From positions 1-64,000 of the forward strand of contig CAWGTM010000036.1 in NCBI GenBank assembly GCA_963825445.1: 64,000 nucleotides of DNA. Direction: 5' to 3'. Position 1 is the stretch's first letter, and every line of letters starts with the position of its first letter. Shown in pieces: positions 29,166 to 40,223 of this stretch. This DNA comes from Actinophytocola sp963825445 (lineage in GTDB: Bacteria; Actinomycetota; Actinomycetes; Mycobacteriales; Pseudonocardiaceae). Both the position numbers and the translations under genes were made by a program. The notes under the pieces were generated by a model, which saw only the letters and a list, made by a program, of their open reading frames with translations, was not told the DNA's origin and made no database searches.

Positions 29166-30370
29166 TCAGCGCTTCGCCGGCGCGATGAACCGCCTTCCGA
29201 TGGCGGCGACGCGCCGCAGCTGCTCGGCCACTCGGTAGCTCCTCGACCCGGTGACCCGGGCCATGTGGTCCTCGAGGAGACCGTCGCCCGCTCGGACGAG
29301 CCCGAGCTCGTACTGCAGGCGCGGGTCGCGTTCGTCGCCGGTGCCGACGTTGCACGCAGGATCGCGGCGACGTCGAGGAACACGAGCGGTTGGTACTTCG
29401 ACGTCAGGGTGAGGACGCGGCCGCTGCGATCGACGTCGACGCCTTTCGGTCCACCTTCGCTGCTGTTGCAGTGTCCTCGGTGGAACTGCTCGTCGTCCAT
29501 GACCCGCACCGAGACCTCGGGGTACTGCACCCCGCGCCAGGTTGCGCCGGCGCTGCGTGCACGTGGAGGTGCGGGCTGCCGGCGTCGGTGACGAACAGGT
29601 GCCGACCGTCCGCGCTGAAGTGGACGCCGTGGGGATAGCGCGCACCCCGGAGGATGCAGTCGGGCTCCGCGCCCTCGTCGAGCGTGGACGTGATGTCGTA
29701 CAGCAGGACGTTCTGGTGCCACGGATTGCTCAGACGCGAGCCAGTCGCCGTCGGGGCTGGTGCTCATGCCGTCGACGACCTTGAACCACTGGCGGAGCAG
29801 CACGTCGTTGCTCGCCACGCGGAGCGTGCCGGACGGGTCAGCGTGGACGACATGACGCGTGAGCAGCGGGGCAGTGAGATGACCCGTGAGCACCTCGGTA
29901 CGGCCGTCGGCGCGGTGCGTCGTCGCGAGTGCGCTCGGGCCGCGCAGCAACCCGAACCCGCCGCCCGCAGGAAGGTCGATCGGGAGCAGCTCGGTGTCGC
30001 TGGCGGCACGACCGGGGGAGAGGAGCCGGAAGACGTTGACACCGCCGTACCGATTGGCGACGACGATCGTGTCGTCGTCGAGGAACACGACGCTGTGTGG
30101 ATAGGCCAGACCGGGGGCGGTGAGCAGCGCGGCGTCGGTGACGGCCACCGTCGGTCGGTCGCCATCGGTCACGACCTCCACGTCGACGAGCGCGAGAGAG
30201 TCGTCGTCGGCGCTCGTCAGCACCAACCGGCGATTGTCGGGCGAGAACGTGACGTCCTCGGTGCGCCCGAACCCTCCACGGTGCGCCGGACGTCGGGCGA
30301 GGCGTCGAAGGCGATCTCGATGCGGTGCTCATGGCAGCATGGCCCACGAACTGTACGTGGGCCGCGGATA
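29166..30370 (-). CDS. beta-propeller (YncE/lactonase-like) protein, frame broken
   Basis: On the minus strand, pieces in all frames assemble into repeated propeller blades: HEHRIEIAFDASPDVRRTVE, VLTSADDDSLALVDVEVV, LAYPHSVVFLDDDTIVVANR with YGGVNVFRL, PSALATTHRADGRTEVLTGH, GMSTSPDGDWLAS, YPHGVHFSADGRHLFVTDAG, and the C-terminus SYRVAEQLRRVAAIGRRFIA. No signal peptide is obvious, but the true N-terminus is hidden by a shift near 30,340. About 400 residues, at least six shifts. Binding or lactonase function cannot be decided. Confidence 0.6.
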
Positions 30371-30403
30371 CATTTCGCCCGAACCGACCTATCGTCCGCG
30401 CGC

Positions 30404-32677
30404 ATGCCGTACCGACGTGTGGGTGCGTGGTGTCTGGCGCTGATGATCGCAGTCGGCGTGGTCTCGGTGTCGGGTGTCGACGCGGCCGACGCGGGTACTG
30501 GGACGTCGGCCGCGTGCGACACCGGTGCGACGGGTGGTGGTGCTCTCGTTGCCGGGTGTCGTGTGGAGCGACCTCTCGGAGCGGTACCTCCCGAACCTCG
30601 ACGCGCTCTTCGCCGACTCCGCGGTCGCCAACCTGTCCACCAGGGCACCGTCGCTGCGCACCGACCTCGTGAGCGGCTACGCCACCCTCGGCGCAGGCGA
30701 CAAGGCGACCGCGGCGAGGACCGCCGACGACGGTGCGGCCTACGACGCGCACGAGGACGCTCGGCAGCGGTACTGCCGCCGAGCTGTTCGCCCGTCGCAC
30801 CGGTCTCGAGGTCGACCGGGGCCTGGTCCACCTCGGATCTGCCCGAGCTCGTCGCCGCCAACGACGCCAGCCTCTGGCACGCCCACCTCGGGCGCGCTCG
30901 GCGACGCACTCGGCCGCGCCGGGTACAGCCGTGCCGTCATCGCCAACGGTGACGGTGCGGAGCGCAGCGAATCCGCCACCCCGCGACGGGCCGCGGTCGC
31001 CGCGCTCATGGGTGCGGATGGGACCGTGCCCGGTGGATCGGTGTCGGATGGCCTGCTGCAGCGCGACCCTGGGGCGCCGTTCGGTGTGCGTCTCGACCAG
31101 GACGCCGTCGTCGACGCCTTCCGCGCCGCGTGGACCGATCGTTCGGTCGTGCTCGTCGAGGCCTCGGATCTCGTGCGGGCCGACGCCTACGCCGAGCACC
31201 AGACCGCCGTCGAGCGGGCCGCGACCCTCGACGATGCGCTGGCGAACACCGACCGGCTCGTCGGCGCGTTGCTCTCGGGGTTCGATCCCGCGAGCGATGC
31301 GGTCGTCGTCGTGGCCCCCGCGTCGAATCGGCGCACGCGTGGGCTGACGGTCGCGGGATTCGCGCGCCCGGCGTCCGCGCCGGTCTGATGCGCTCCGGCA
31401 CGACGCAGCGCGCCGGCTACGTGCAGCTCATGGACGTCGGGCCGACCATTCTCGACGTGCTCGACGCGCCGCGTCCCGCCACGATGCGCGGGCGACCGTT
31501 CACTGTTGCGCCGTCGACCGCATCCGCCGAGCGCGCGCGCCACGCTCGTCGACGGCAACGAGGCGGCCCAGTTCCGTGGTCTGATCCTCACGCCCGTCGC
31601 AATCGGCTTCACCGTGTTGGTCGCCGCGCTCGTGTGCGCCGCGGTGGTCGCGGGCGTTGCGCGCACCGGCGGACGTCGACGAAGCCGGCAGGCATTGCCG
31701 TGGCTGGCGCTGGGGACGCTCGGCTACATCGCCGCGGTGTACCTGGCGCGGCTGCTCCCGTTCCATCGGCTGGGCCTGGTCGCGTTCTGGAGCTTCCTCG
31801 TCGCGGTCTCCGCGATGTTCGCCGCGGTCCTGTGGTGGGGGTCGCGGCGTCGTTCCCTCGATGCCCTCATCGCCGGGCTCGCCTCACTCGTCGCGGCTGC
31901 TCGTCGTCGACGTCGTGTTGGGGAGCCACTTGCAGTTCGACAGCGGCTTCGGCTTCTCGCCGGAGGTCGCGGGCCGGTTCATCGGATTCGGGAACGTGAG
32001 CTATGCGGTGCTCGCCTCGGCGAGCGTCCTGCTTGCCGGCCTGCTCGCGCACCGCGTGCGCGGCCGCCGCGGCGCGAGCTGGCCGTTGCGGTGCTGGGCA
32101 TCGCAGTCGTCGCCGACGGTGCGCCGTTCTGGGGTGCCGATGTCGGTGGTGTGCTCACGATGGTGCCTGCGTTCGCGCTCGCGGTGGCGCTGCTGTTCCG
32201 TGTCCGGGTGCGTCTGCGCACGCTGCTCGTGTTCGCCGGGGTGACGCTCGTCGCGCTCACCGCGGCCACGGTCGCCGACCTGTCGCGACCGGCCGGCAGC
32301 CGCACGCACCTCGGCGCGTCTGGTGGAGCAGATCGGAGGAGAGGGCTCTTCGGCGCTCACGACCGTGCTCCACCGCAAGCTCGAGATGAGCCTCGCGACG
32401 CTCTCCTCGTCGCAGTGGCGTCCCATGGTTCCGCTCGTGCTCGCGTTCGTCGCCTTCCTCGTGTGGGGTCCGGGACACACGTTCTCGCGGCTCCTCGCCG
32501 CGCGTCCCGCAGCTCCGGGCGGTGCTGGCCGGTCTGGCGTTGGTCGCCGTGCTCGGGTTCGCGCTCAACGACCAGGGGATCGTCGTGCCCGCGGTGATGC
32601 TGGGCGTGCTCGCACCGGCTCTCGTGTTGCTCGTGGTGGCGGAGCCGACGACGAAGCCGGCCCTGCAGGAGCGATAG
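30404..32677 (+). CDS. alkaline-phosphatase-like ectodomain fused to polytopic membrane domain, frame broken
   Basis: ATG 30404 starts a signal-anchor (CLALMIAVGVVSVSG). A domain like the phosphodiesterase/alkaline phosphatase superfamily follows: VVVLSLPGVVWSDLSERYLP and NLDALFADSAVANLSTRAPS, then GYSRAVIANGDGAERSESAT and YVQLMDVGPTILDVLDAPRP. The second half has about ten membrane helices (for example LILTPVAIGFTVLVAALVCA, YAVLASASVLLAGLLAHRV, VLTMVPAFALAVALLFRV) and ends TKPALQER. About 755 residues, some eight shifts. Metal-ligand positions cannot all be confirmed. Possibly an envelope glycopolymer or phosphotransfer enzyme (inference). Confidence 0.65.
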
Positions 32678-32724
32678 CCGGCGCGCAGGCCGCGAGCGGG
32701 ACGGCGACGTGCGAACATCGCGGT

Positions 32725-33658
32725 GTGCGTCCTGACGATCCCGCCCTCGGCCCCAGCAAGATCACGATCGGCTGCGTGAACTTCGAGGCCGTTCCCCGCA
32801 ACAAGTCCGCGACGCTCGAGAAGATGGCGGTCGTCATCGCCGACGCGCGCGCCGGGGTTGCGACCTCGTGATCTTCCCGGAGCTGGCACTCAACAGCTGG
32901 GGTACGTGCGCCGAGTGCGCGGCCGGTCACGCCCCTGCGCTGGCACCGCGCCGAGGCCGAGCGCGCCGACGGGCCGGCGTGCCGGACCATCGCCGACCTG
33001 GCCGCGGCCCACGGCGTGCACGTGATCTACGGGTTCGAGGAGGCGGACGAGACCGGTTCCGGCGCGATCTTCAACTCCGCGAACATCGTCGCGCCCGACG
33101 GGCTCGTCGGCACGTACCGGAAGCTGCACCTCGGCATCCCGCTCGAGACCGACCGCTTCACCCCCGGTGACGCGCTCCCGGTGTTCGACACCGACCTCGG
33201 GCCGATCGGCATCTCGATCTGTTACGACTTCTACCAGGGCCCGGAGCTCAGCCGGATCCTCGCGCTGAAGGGCGCGCGTCTCCTCGTCAACCCGACCGGG
33301 CGCTCGGCGCTGCCGCGTGCGCGCGAGCACCTCGAGCAGGTCACGCTGGTGCGGGCGCACGAGAACCTGGTCGCCGCCGCATCGGCCAACCGCGTCGGTG
33401 CGAGCCACGGGCCGCCCGAGTGGGCGGGCGGCAGCGTGATCGCGGCGCCCGCAGTTCCCGGGCTTCCCGGTCACCTTGGCGCGGGCCGGCGCCGAGGAGG
33501 AGCTGATCACCGCCGAGATCGACTTCGCCGCCATCGGCCAGTGGTACGACCTCCTGCCCTGGCGCGAGTGGCGGGCGGGTCCCCAGGCACCCGTCAGCCG
33601 GTTGGTGGCCTCGGAGGGCTTCGCCGCACTCGCCGGGCCGGCTCGATCGCCGGGGTAG
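32725..33658 (+). CDS. carbon-nitrogen hydrolase (nitrilase superfamily), frame broken
   Basis: GTG 32725. The Glu-Lys-Cys triad is visible: Glu in CDLVIFPELALNSWG, Lys in VGTYRKLHLGIPLETDRFTP, Cys in GPIGISICYDFYQGPELSRI. Shifts near 32,862 and 32,925 and one at about 33,455 split it; the C-terminus (EIDFAAIGQWYDLLPWREWR) is normal. About 310 residues. Cytosolic amidase or nitrilase acting on a small amide; close to N-carbamoyl or omega-amidase types, substrate not assignable. Confidence 0.85.
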
Positions 33659-33681
33659 GGCACCGGGGTAAGGGAGGACAC

Positions 33682-33996
33682 ATGGACGTCGAACAGTTCT
33701 ACGAGCGGAATCCTCGCCGACAGGCTTCGGACGAGGCTCGAGTTGGGCCGCGACTGGTACAGGGCGACATGAGGTTCGAGGTCGCATGGATCGCCGACAC
33801 CGGCGAGGTCTACGTGATGGCCGAGCCGTACAACCGCCGCGGCATCACCTCCGAGTCGGTCACCGTCGAGGTGCTGGGCATCGTCGAGGGAAGAGAAGCC
33901 GTCGACGCGCTGCTGACGGGCTGGCAAGCGGCGATGGCGCAGTCCGACGGCCTCGCCTGGGTCGAGCGCGCGTTCCGGTTCCGCCGGCTCGCCTGA
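33682..33996 (+). CDS. hypothetical protein, about 104 residues
   Basis: ATG 33682 with GGGAGGACAC upstream, 24 bp after the nitrilase gene. Begins MDVEQFYERNPRR, then (possibly after paired shifts at 33,715-33,765) RFEVAWIADTGEVYVMAEPY, VEVLGIVEGREAVDALLTGW and AMAQSDGLAWVERAFRFRRL. Pattern of a small alpha/beta protein; no named family known to me. Likely cotranscribed with the nitrilase. Confidence 0.6.
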   Translation: MDVEQFYERNPRRQASDEARVGPRLVQGDMRFEVAWIADTGEVYVMAEPYNRRGITSESVTVEVLGIVEGREAVDALLTGWQAAMAQSDGLAWVERAFRFRRLA

Positions 33997-34003
33997 CTGA
34001 TAC

Positions 34004-35407
34004 ATGATGTCGGGCGATGCGCACGCTGACACCGACTACCTCGTCGTCGGGGCGGGCGCGATGGGGATGGCGTTCACCGACGCGCTGATCGACCACGCCG
34101 ACGTGCACGTCACCCTCGTCGACCGCCGCCACGCCGCCGGCGGGCACTGGCACGACGCGTACCCGTTCGTGCAGCTCCACCAGGCGTCGCTGTTCTACGG
34201 CGTCGCCTCGACGCGTGCTCGGCACGGGCGCGGTGCAGACGAGCGGGCCCCGAGGCCGGGCTGCAGGAGCGGGCCCGGCGGTCGGAGATCCAGGCGTACT
34301 ACGACGACATCCTGCACCGCCGCTTCCTCGGCTCGGGTCGGGTCACGTTCCTCGGCGGCGAGCGAGCACCGGCCCGACGGCGCCGCCCACCTCGTCACCT
34401 CGCTGGTGTCCGGCGAGACCGTGCGAGGTCGACGTGCGGCGCCGGGTCGTCGACGCCACCTACCTGTCGCCCACGATCCCGGCGACGACGCCGCCGCCGT
34501 TCGGGGTGGCCGACGGCGTCCGCGTCGTCCCGATCCACGAGCTGGCCGACCTCGCCGAGGCGCCGAGCCGCTACGTGATCGTCGGCTCGGGCAAGACCGC
34601 CACCGACGCGATCGTGTGGCTGCTGGGCAACGGCGTCGAGCCCGACCGGATCGTGTGGGTCCGGCCCCGCGATCCGTGGATGCTCAACCGCGCGGTGGTG
34701 CAGCCCGACCCGGTCGTCGCCATCGGGCTGGCGGCGGACACGATGGCGGCGGCCGCCGACGCCGACGTCGCTCGACGACCTCTTCCTCCGCCTCGAGGCC
34801 GCCGGGGTGATGCTCCGCATCGACCGGCGAGGTCGTGCCCGACGATGGCCAGGACCCCCACCCTCGCCACGTGGGAGCTCGACCTGCTGCGCACGATCGA
34901 GCACGTCGTGCGCCTGGGGCACATCCAGCAGCGTGGCAGCCCGGCGAGATCGTGCTCGACGGCGGGTCGGTCCCGCTCGACGCCGGGCGCGCTCGTCGTG
35001 CACTGCGCGGCGTCGGGCCTGCAGTACCCGCCGCTGGTGCCGATCTGGGGCCCCGACCCGATCCGGCTCCAGACCATCCGCGCCGGGTTCCCCTGCTTCT
35101 GCGCCGCGCTGGCCGGCTACGTCGAGGCCACCCGCGACGACGACCGCGAGCGCAACCGCCTGTGCCCGCCGAACCGCTACCCGAACAGCCCCGTCGAGTG
35201 GGCGCGGATGCAGGCGCGGGGAACGGTCGCGGCGCGCGGCGTTCGGCGCCGAGCCCGACATCGCCGCCTGGGCCAACGGCTGCGCCCTGAACCCGGCGCG
35301 CGTCGAGCCCGTCGCGGCGCGAGGATCCGGCCGTGCAGGCGGCGGCGCCGTGGTTCACCGACGTCAGGCAATCGGGCCTCGCACGGCTCACGGAGCTTGC
35401 CGGATGA
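34004..35407 (+). CDS. FAD/NAD(P)-dependent oxidoreductase (flavin-monooxygenase-like), frame broken
   Basis: ATG 34004: DYLVVGAGAMGMAFTDALID is the FAD Rossmann motif, with ADVHVTLVDRRHAAGGHWHD. After shifts, RRSEIQAYYDDILHRRFLGS and the second dinucleotide motif SRYVIVGSGKTATDAIVWLL, then RIVWVRPRDPWMLNRAVVQP. Later pieces are WELDLLRTIEHVVRLGHIQ and NRLCPPNRYPNSPVEWARMQ, ending RLTELAG. About 465 residues with at least eight shifts. It would hydroxylate or oxidise a small lipophilic substrate. The stop overlaps a potential ATG of the DUF1697 gene. Confidence 0.75.
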
Positions 35408-35454
35408 CGCGCGAGACTGCGGGTGCATCGTCCGATCAGGCAGGGAGACGGCCA

Positions 35455-35994
35455 GTGCGGTACGTGGCGCTGCTCCGCGGCATCAACGTGGGCGGCCGCA
35501 ACAAGGTGCCCATGGCCGAGTTGCGCGAAGCCTTCGAAGGCGTCGGTCACACCGACGTCAGCACCTACATCCAGTCCGGGAACGTCCTGTTCCGTTCCGG
35601 TGCGCCGCGCGTGGCGATCGAAGCCGACGTCGAGCGGATGCTCGAGCGTCACCTCGGCTTCCCGATCGTGGTCGTCGTGCGCTCGCACGCGCAGCTGCGA
35701 TCGGTCGTCGCCCACGCGCCGGCGAGGTTCGGGACCCGGCCGGGCAAGCACCACTCCGACGCGATCTTCCTCCGTTCGCCGCTCACACCGAAGCGGGTGA
35801 TGCAGATCGTGAAGCTGCGCGACGGCGTCGACCGGGCCTGGGCGGGCTCGGGGGTCGTCTACTTCGAACGGCTGAGCGCCGAGCGGACCAAGAGCCGGAT
35901 GTCGAGCATCGTGGGGACGCCCGAGTACGCCAACATGACCATCCGGAGCTGGGCGACGACGACGAAGCTGCTGGCGCTGCTCGACGCCGGGTGA
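35455..35994 (+). CDS. DUF1697 protein
   Basis: Intact. I start at GTG 35455 because AGGGAGA lies about 10 bases upstream and the family begins MRYVALLRGINVGGRNKVPM; ATG 35404, overlapping the previous stop as ATGA, is the alternative. Further signature: FEGVGHTDVSTYIQSGNVLF, KHHSDAIFLRSPLTPKRVMQ and YFERLSAERTKSRMSSIVGT, TIRSWATTTKLLALLDAG. 179 residues. Function unknown. Confidence 0.85.
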   Translation: MRYVALLRGINVGGRNKVPMAELREAFEGVGHTDVSTYIQSGNVLFRSGAPRVAIEADVERMLERHLGFPIVVVVRSHAQLRSVVAHAPARFGTRPGKHHSDAIFLRSPLTPKRVMQIVKLRDGVDRAWAGSGVVYFERLSAERTKSRMSSIVGTPEYANMTIRSWATTTKLLALLDAG

Positions 35995-36026
35995 GCCGGA
36001 CATCGGATCCTCGACGTGACCGGCGG

Positions 36027-36700
36027 TCAGGTCGAGGCGCCGGCCTCTTCGTTGTGCCGCCGGAAACGCTTGGCGAACGCATCCACACGGCGCCGGGTCG
36101 CATCGAGCATCTGGTCGACCAGGGCCGGGCCCGCATCTGGCTCCGCCGCCGGCACGTGCGCCGACCGCACCGGTGCGGCGAGGACGGGCGTGGCAGTCGC
36201 GTGCCCGAGCGGGGGCGGCAGCGTCTCGGGGGTCACGACGGCGGACACCGTCGGGAGCGTGGGCACGGGCGGCACCGACTCGGCCAACAGCGGCGTCAAG
36301 GGTCTGGGCTCGTTGCCCCACCACGCTTCAGACTCGTCGTCGGGCTCGTCGAGGACGACCGGAACCGGTCGCGGCGTCCGGGTGAACATGGCGCGCGCGG
36401 TCCCGACGATGCGCGACCAGAACGACTCGAGGGTCGCGGACACCGACTGGCGGAGCGGGAGGCGGATGACGCGGTGAAGACCGTGGGTCGGTGCGATCGC
36501 CTCGTCGCGCATCACCACGACGAGGACGCAGCACATGGCTGCGACGAAGGTCAGCCCCGATGCGAGGGCGCTCCGGGGGAGCGCCATGCCGAGCCGCGAA
36601 ACCGAACGCGGCGAGCGACGCGGCCAGCGCGACGTTGCGGTAGACACGCCGGCGCGCGAAGACGGCGGATTCGACGAGTTTCCATCCCTGCCTCTCTTCA
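36027..36700 (-). CDS. membrane protein with Pro-rich tail, one frameshift
   Basis: The upstream frame reads WKLVESAVFARRRVYRNVAL and AASLAAFGFA (first helix), then after a shift near 36,585 ALPRSALASGLTFVAAMCCV and LVVVMRDEAIA (second helix), RLPLRQSVSATLESFWSRIV, a Pro/Val/Glu-rich linker from about 36,350 to 36,180, and a basic helix ending RRVDAFAKRFRRHNEEAGAS. About 220 residues. No family recognised. An uninterrupted frame extends to 36743 but its first 35 residues look non-coding. Confidence 0.5.
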
Positions 36701-36850
36701 GGTTGGCGACTCGCCCGCTTCGGCGGTCAGTGTACGGAGCCACGACGCGACGCGGTGACGATGGCGACGGAATTGAGCGCCCGTTGACGGGGTCGTTCCA
36801 CCGCGAAGCGCCTGAAATCGGGCGTCAGCTGCGGTGCGCGTGCGAGTGCC

Positions 36851-38501
36851 TTACGACTCGGCGACGGGCGCGGAGACGGGAACCACCGCCCGCGGGTCGA
36901 TGACCACGCTGGGGTCGTGGGCGACCAGATCGATGTCGTCGGGGTGCGTGCGCGCCCGCGCGGGGAGCCAGATCACGACGCCGATGCCGCCGATGACCGC
37001 GATCGCCGCCGCCACGAGCACCGCCGCGTGCATGCCGCTGACGAAGCTGGTCTGGGCGGCGTCGATGATCCGGCCCGCGAAGGGGCGTGCCGCCGGCACG
37101 TCGCGGGCGACGCCGAGCGCGCTGCCGAGTGAGTCCTCGACCCTGGTCAGCAACGACCCCGGGACGTGATCTCGGAGGAGGTCCTCACCTTCGGCCGGAA
37201 CGCCGGACGCCAGGATCGAGCCGAACACCGCGACGCCGACCGCGCCGCCCATCTGGCGGGTGGTGTCGTTCACCGCCGAGCCGACGCCGGCCTTGGCGCG
37301 GGGCAGCGAGCCCATGATCGAGTCGGTGCCGGCGCGAGGACGTTGGCCATGCCGAGGCCCATCAGCGCGGTGACGCCGATGACCGCAGCACGCTGCGGTG
37401 TCGGTCTCGAACGTCGCCATGAGCACGAGCGACGCGGCGACGATGAACAGGCCCGGTGGCGACCACGACCTTGTTGCCGAACTGCTGCACCCACCGCGTC
37501 GACAGCGGGGCGAAGATCATCAGCATCGACCGCCTGCGGCAGCAGCACCGCGCCGGCCTTCGACGGTCGAGTAGCCGAGCACCGACTGCAGGTACTGCGT
37601 CAGCAGGAAGAGCGTGCCGAACAGCGAGAGGAACACGAGCGTGATCGCGCCGCTGGCCGCGCTGAAGCGCGGGTTCTCGAAGAAGCGCATGTCGAGCATC
37701 GGGTTCGAGCACTTGCAGCTCCCACACGAAGAACCCGGCGAGGACGCGCGACGCCGACGACGAAGCCGCCGAGGATCGTCGCGCGAGCCCCAGCCGTTGC
37801 TCGGGCCCTCGATGACCGCCCACAGCAGGATCGCCGAGGCCGACGATCGACAGCACCGCGCCGACCGGGTCGAGCGCGCGTGCGTTCGGGTCCTTCGACT
37901 CGGGGACGAGCAGGTAGCCGAGCACGAGGCCGGCGATCACGATCGGCACGTTGACGATGAAGATCGAGCCCCACCAGAAGTGCTCGAGCAGCACGCCGCC
38001 GGTGATCGGGCCGAGCCCGATGCCGAGCGCCGACACGCCGGCCCACACGCCGATCGCCTTGCCCCGCTCGCGCGGGTCGGTGAAGACGTTGGTGATGATC
38101 GACAGCGTCGACGGCATGATGAACGCGCCGCCGATGCCCATCAGCGCGCGGGTGCCGATCAGCACCGTTGGCCGACGGCGCGAACGCCGACAGCGCCGAG
38201 CCGATGCCGAAGATCGACGAGGCCGATCGTGAGGAAGCGGTAGCGACCGAACCGGTCACCGAGGCTGCCGGCGGTGAGCAGCAGGCCGGCGAACACGAGC
38301 GTGTAGGCGTCGACGATCCACTGCAGCTGGCTGGCCGTGGCGCCGAGCCCGCCCTGCGCTCGTCGGCTTGGCCAGCGTCGGGATGGCGACGTTGAGGATC
38401 GTGTTGTCGAGCGTGATCACGATCAGGCTGATGCACAGGACGAGCAGCGTCAGCCACCGACGGCGGTGTGCGACCGCGGGATCGGTGAGGCGCCCGAGCA
38501 T
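36851..38501 (-). CDS. DHA2-family MFS drug exporter (EmrB/QacA type), frame broken
   Basis: ATG 38501: RRRWLTLLVLCISLIVITLD then NTILNVAIPTLAKP (motif D1), RALMGIGGAFIMPSTLSIIT, RGKAIGVWAGVSALGIGLGP with ITGGVLLEHFWWGSIFIVNV (motif C, antiporter), and GVGSAVNDTTRQMGGAVGVA near the end. Fourteen helices are expected, about 540 residues. At least ten shifts. Proton-driven export of amphiphilic drugs or dyes. No adjacent TetR-type regulator is visible. Confidence 0.88.
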
Positions 38502-38610
38502 GGCGTTCCTCCCTGCAGGATCGGTGGGGAGGGCGGGCGGATACGGCGCGAAGCCGTATCGAAATGAAGCTACCCGCCGGGCCCGGCTCGGGACGCGGGG
38601 AAATCGCGCG

Positions 38611-38910
38611 TCAGGCCAGGGTGCGCTCGCCGCTCACGTCGTACACGACGATCGAGACGGCCGACGGCGCGACCCGTGGTCCGTCCGCGGGCGGGGCACT
38701 CGCCAGCCCGGCGAGGTGCGCGTCGAGGTCGGCCTGGCTGGCCCACCGCTCGAAGAGCACCGCCCGGCCCGGATCGACGGGATCGGCCGCGATCACGTAC
38801 TCGATGCACCCCTGCTCGGCCCGCGACCGCCGGATGGCGTCGGCCTGGCCCGCGACGAACGCATCGCGCTCGCCCGGATCGACTGTGAACCAACCTCCGA
38901 CGATGACCAT
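38611..38910 (-). CDS. antibiotic biosynthesis monooxygenase (ABM) domain protein
   Basis: An intact 99-residue frame: VIVGGWFTVDPGERDAFVAG, QGCIEYVIAADPVDPGRAVL and FERWASQADLDAHLAGLASA. Ferredoxin-like dimeric fold (YgiN/HmoB type); cofactor-free monooxygenase or sensor. Divergent from the serine hydrolase gene 78 bp away. Confidence 0.83.
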   Translation of the reverse strand: MVIVGGWFTVDPGERDAFVAGQADAIRRSRAEQGCIEYVIAADPVDPGRAVLFERWASQADLDAHLAGLASAPPADGPRVAPSAVSIVVYDVSGERTLA

Positions 38911-38988
38911 CGGGTTCCTCCCCGTCGACGACGAGCCCGCACTCTGCCAGAGCGATGAGTTCCCGCGCCTCCTCCGGTCCTACGTGCC

Positions 38989-40208
38989 ATGAGCTCCTTC
39001 GACAGCTCCTTCGACAGCTCCTTCGACGCCGCCCGGGTCCGGCGCATCGGCGAGTCCGTCCTCGGCCACGTCGACCGCGACGCCGTGGGTGGCGTGGCCT
39101 GGCTGGCGGCATGCGGTGACGACGTACACCGGGGCGTGGCCGGGACGGCTCACGCGCGGCGAGGCGGCGCCGATCGAACCCGACAGCCAGTTCCGCATCG
39201 CGTCGATGACCAAGCCGATCGCCGCGGTCGCGGCGCTGATCCTGGTCGAGGAGCGCCTGCTCCGCCTCGACGATCCCGTCGACGCACTGCTCCCCGAGCT
39301 CGCCGACCGGCGCGTGCTCGTCGACGCCCGCGGGCCGATCGACGGGAGACCGTGCAGCCGAACGCCCGATCACCGTGCACGACGTCCTGACGTTCCGCAC
39401 GGGACTCGGCATGGACTTCCACGCGCCGTTCCCGCAGCCGCTCATGGAGGCGATGGACGACCTCGGGATCGGCACCGGCCCGCCCGCACCCGCAGGTCCC
39501 GCCCGAACCCGACGAGTGGCTGCGCCGGCTCGGCGACGCTCCCGCTGCTCCACCAGCCCGGCGCGCGCTGGCCGTACCACCACAGCGCCGACATCCTCGG
39601 CGTGCTCTCGCGCGCGCCGCAGGAAGCCGTTCGACGGGTTGCTGCGCGAGCGCATCTTCGAGCCGCTCGGCATGCTCGACACCGGGTTCGCGTGCCGACC
39701 GACGTCGCCCGGCTCGGATCGTCGTACGAGCGGGATCCGGAACCGGCGCGCCCGTCGTGGCCGATCCGCCCGGAGGTCAGTGGTCCACGCCACCCGCGTT
39801 CCCGTCGGGCGGCGGGGGACTGGTGTCGACCGTCGACGATCTCCACGCCTTCGGCCGCATGCTGCTCGCGGAGGCGGCCGTTTGCCCGACGGCGATCGCC
39901 TCATTCGCGTGCGGCGGTCGCGGCCATGACCGTCGACCAACTGGACGTGGCCGGCGGTGCACTGGGTCCGACCCCCGACCGCTCCCAGGGTTGGGGATTC
40001 GGCGTGGGCGTGCAGGTGCGCCGTACCGGCCTCGGTCCGACCGTCGGCACCTACGGCTGGACCGGTGGGCTCGGCTCGTCGTGGGGCGAACGACCCCAAC
40101 CACGGTGTCGTCGGCATCATCCTCACCACCGACGCGTTCGCCGGCGCGTTCCCGCTGCCCGCGGTCATCTCCGACTTCTGGACCGACGTGTACGCCGCGC
40201 TCGACTGA
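38989..40208 (+). CDS. serine hydrolase, beta-lactamase/class-C-like, frame broken
   Basis: ATG 38989. After a repetitive N-terminus, the class C-type fold shows EPDSQFRIASMTKPIAAVAA, where S-M-T-K (39,202-39,213) is the nucleophile motif, VEERLLRLDDPVDALLPELA, ITVHDVLTFRTGLGMDFHAP, PYHHSADILGVLSRA (Tyr box region) and GGGLVSTVDDLHAFGRMLL, ending GIILTTDAFAGAFPLPAVIS. About 400 residues, at least seven shifts. Esterase or peptidase of the PBP-like family; no signal peptide seen. Confidence 0.83.
38992..39027 (+). repeat. 12-bp tandem repeat, three perfect copies
   Basis: AGCTCCTTCGAC occurs three times in direct succession immediately after the ATG of the serine hydrolase gene, encoding SSFD three times. 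Copy number can vary without breaking the frame. Confidence 0.9.
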
Positions 40209-40223
40209 TGCTCAGCGACTGAT

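Noticed and set aside
38992..39027. CRISPR-like repeat
   Set aside because: Unit is 12 bp with no spacers; it is a coding tandem repeat.
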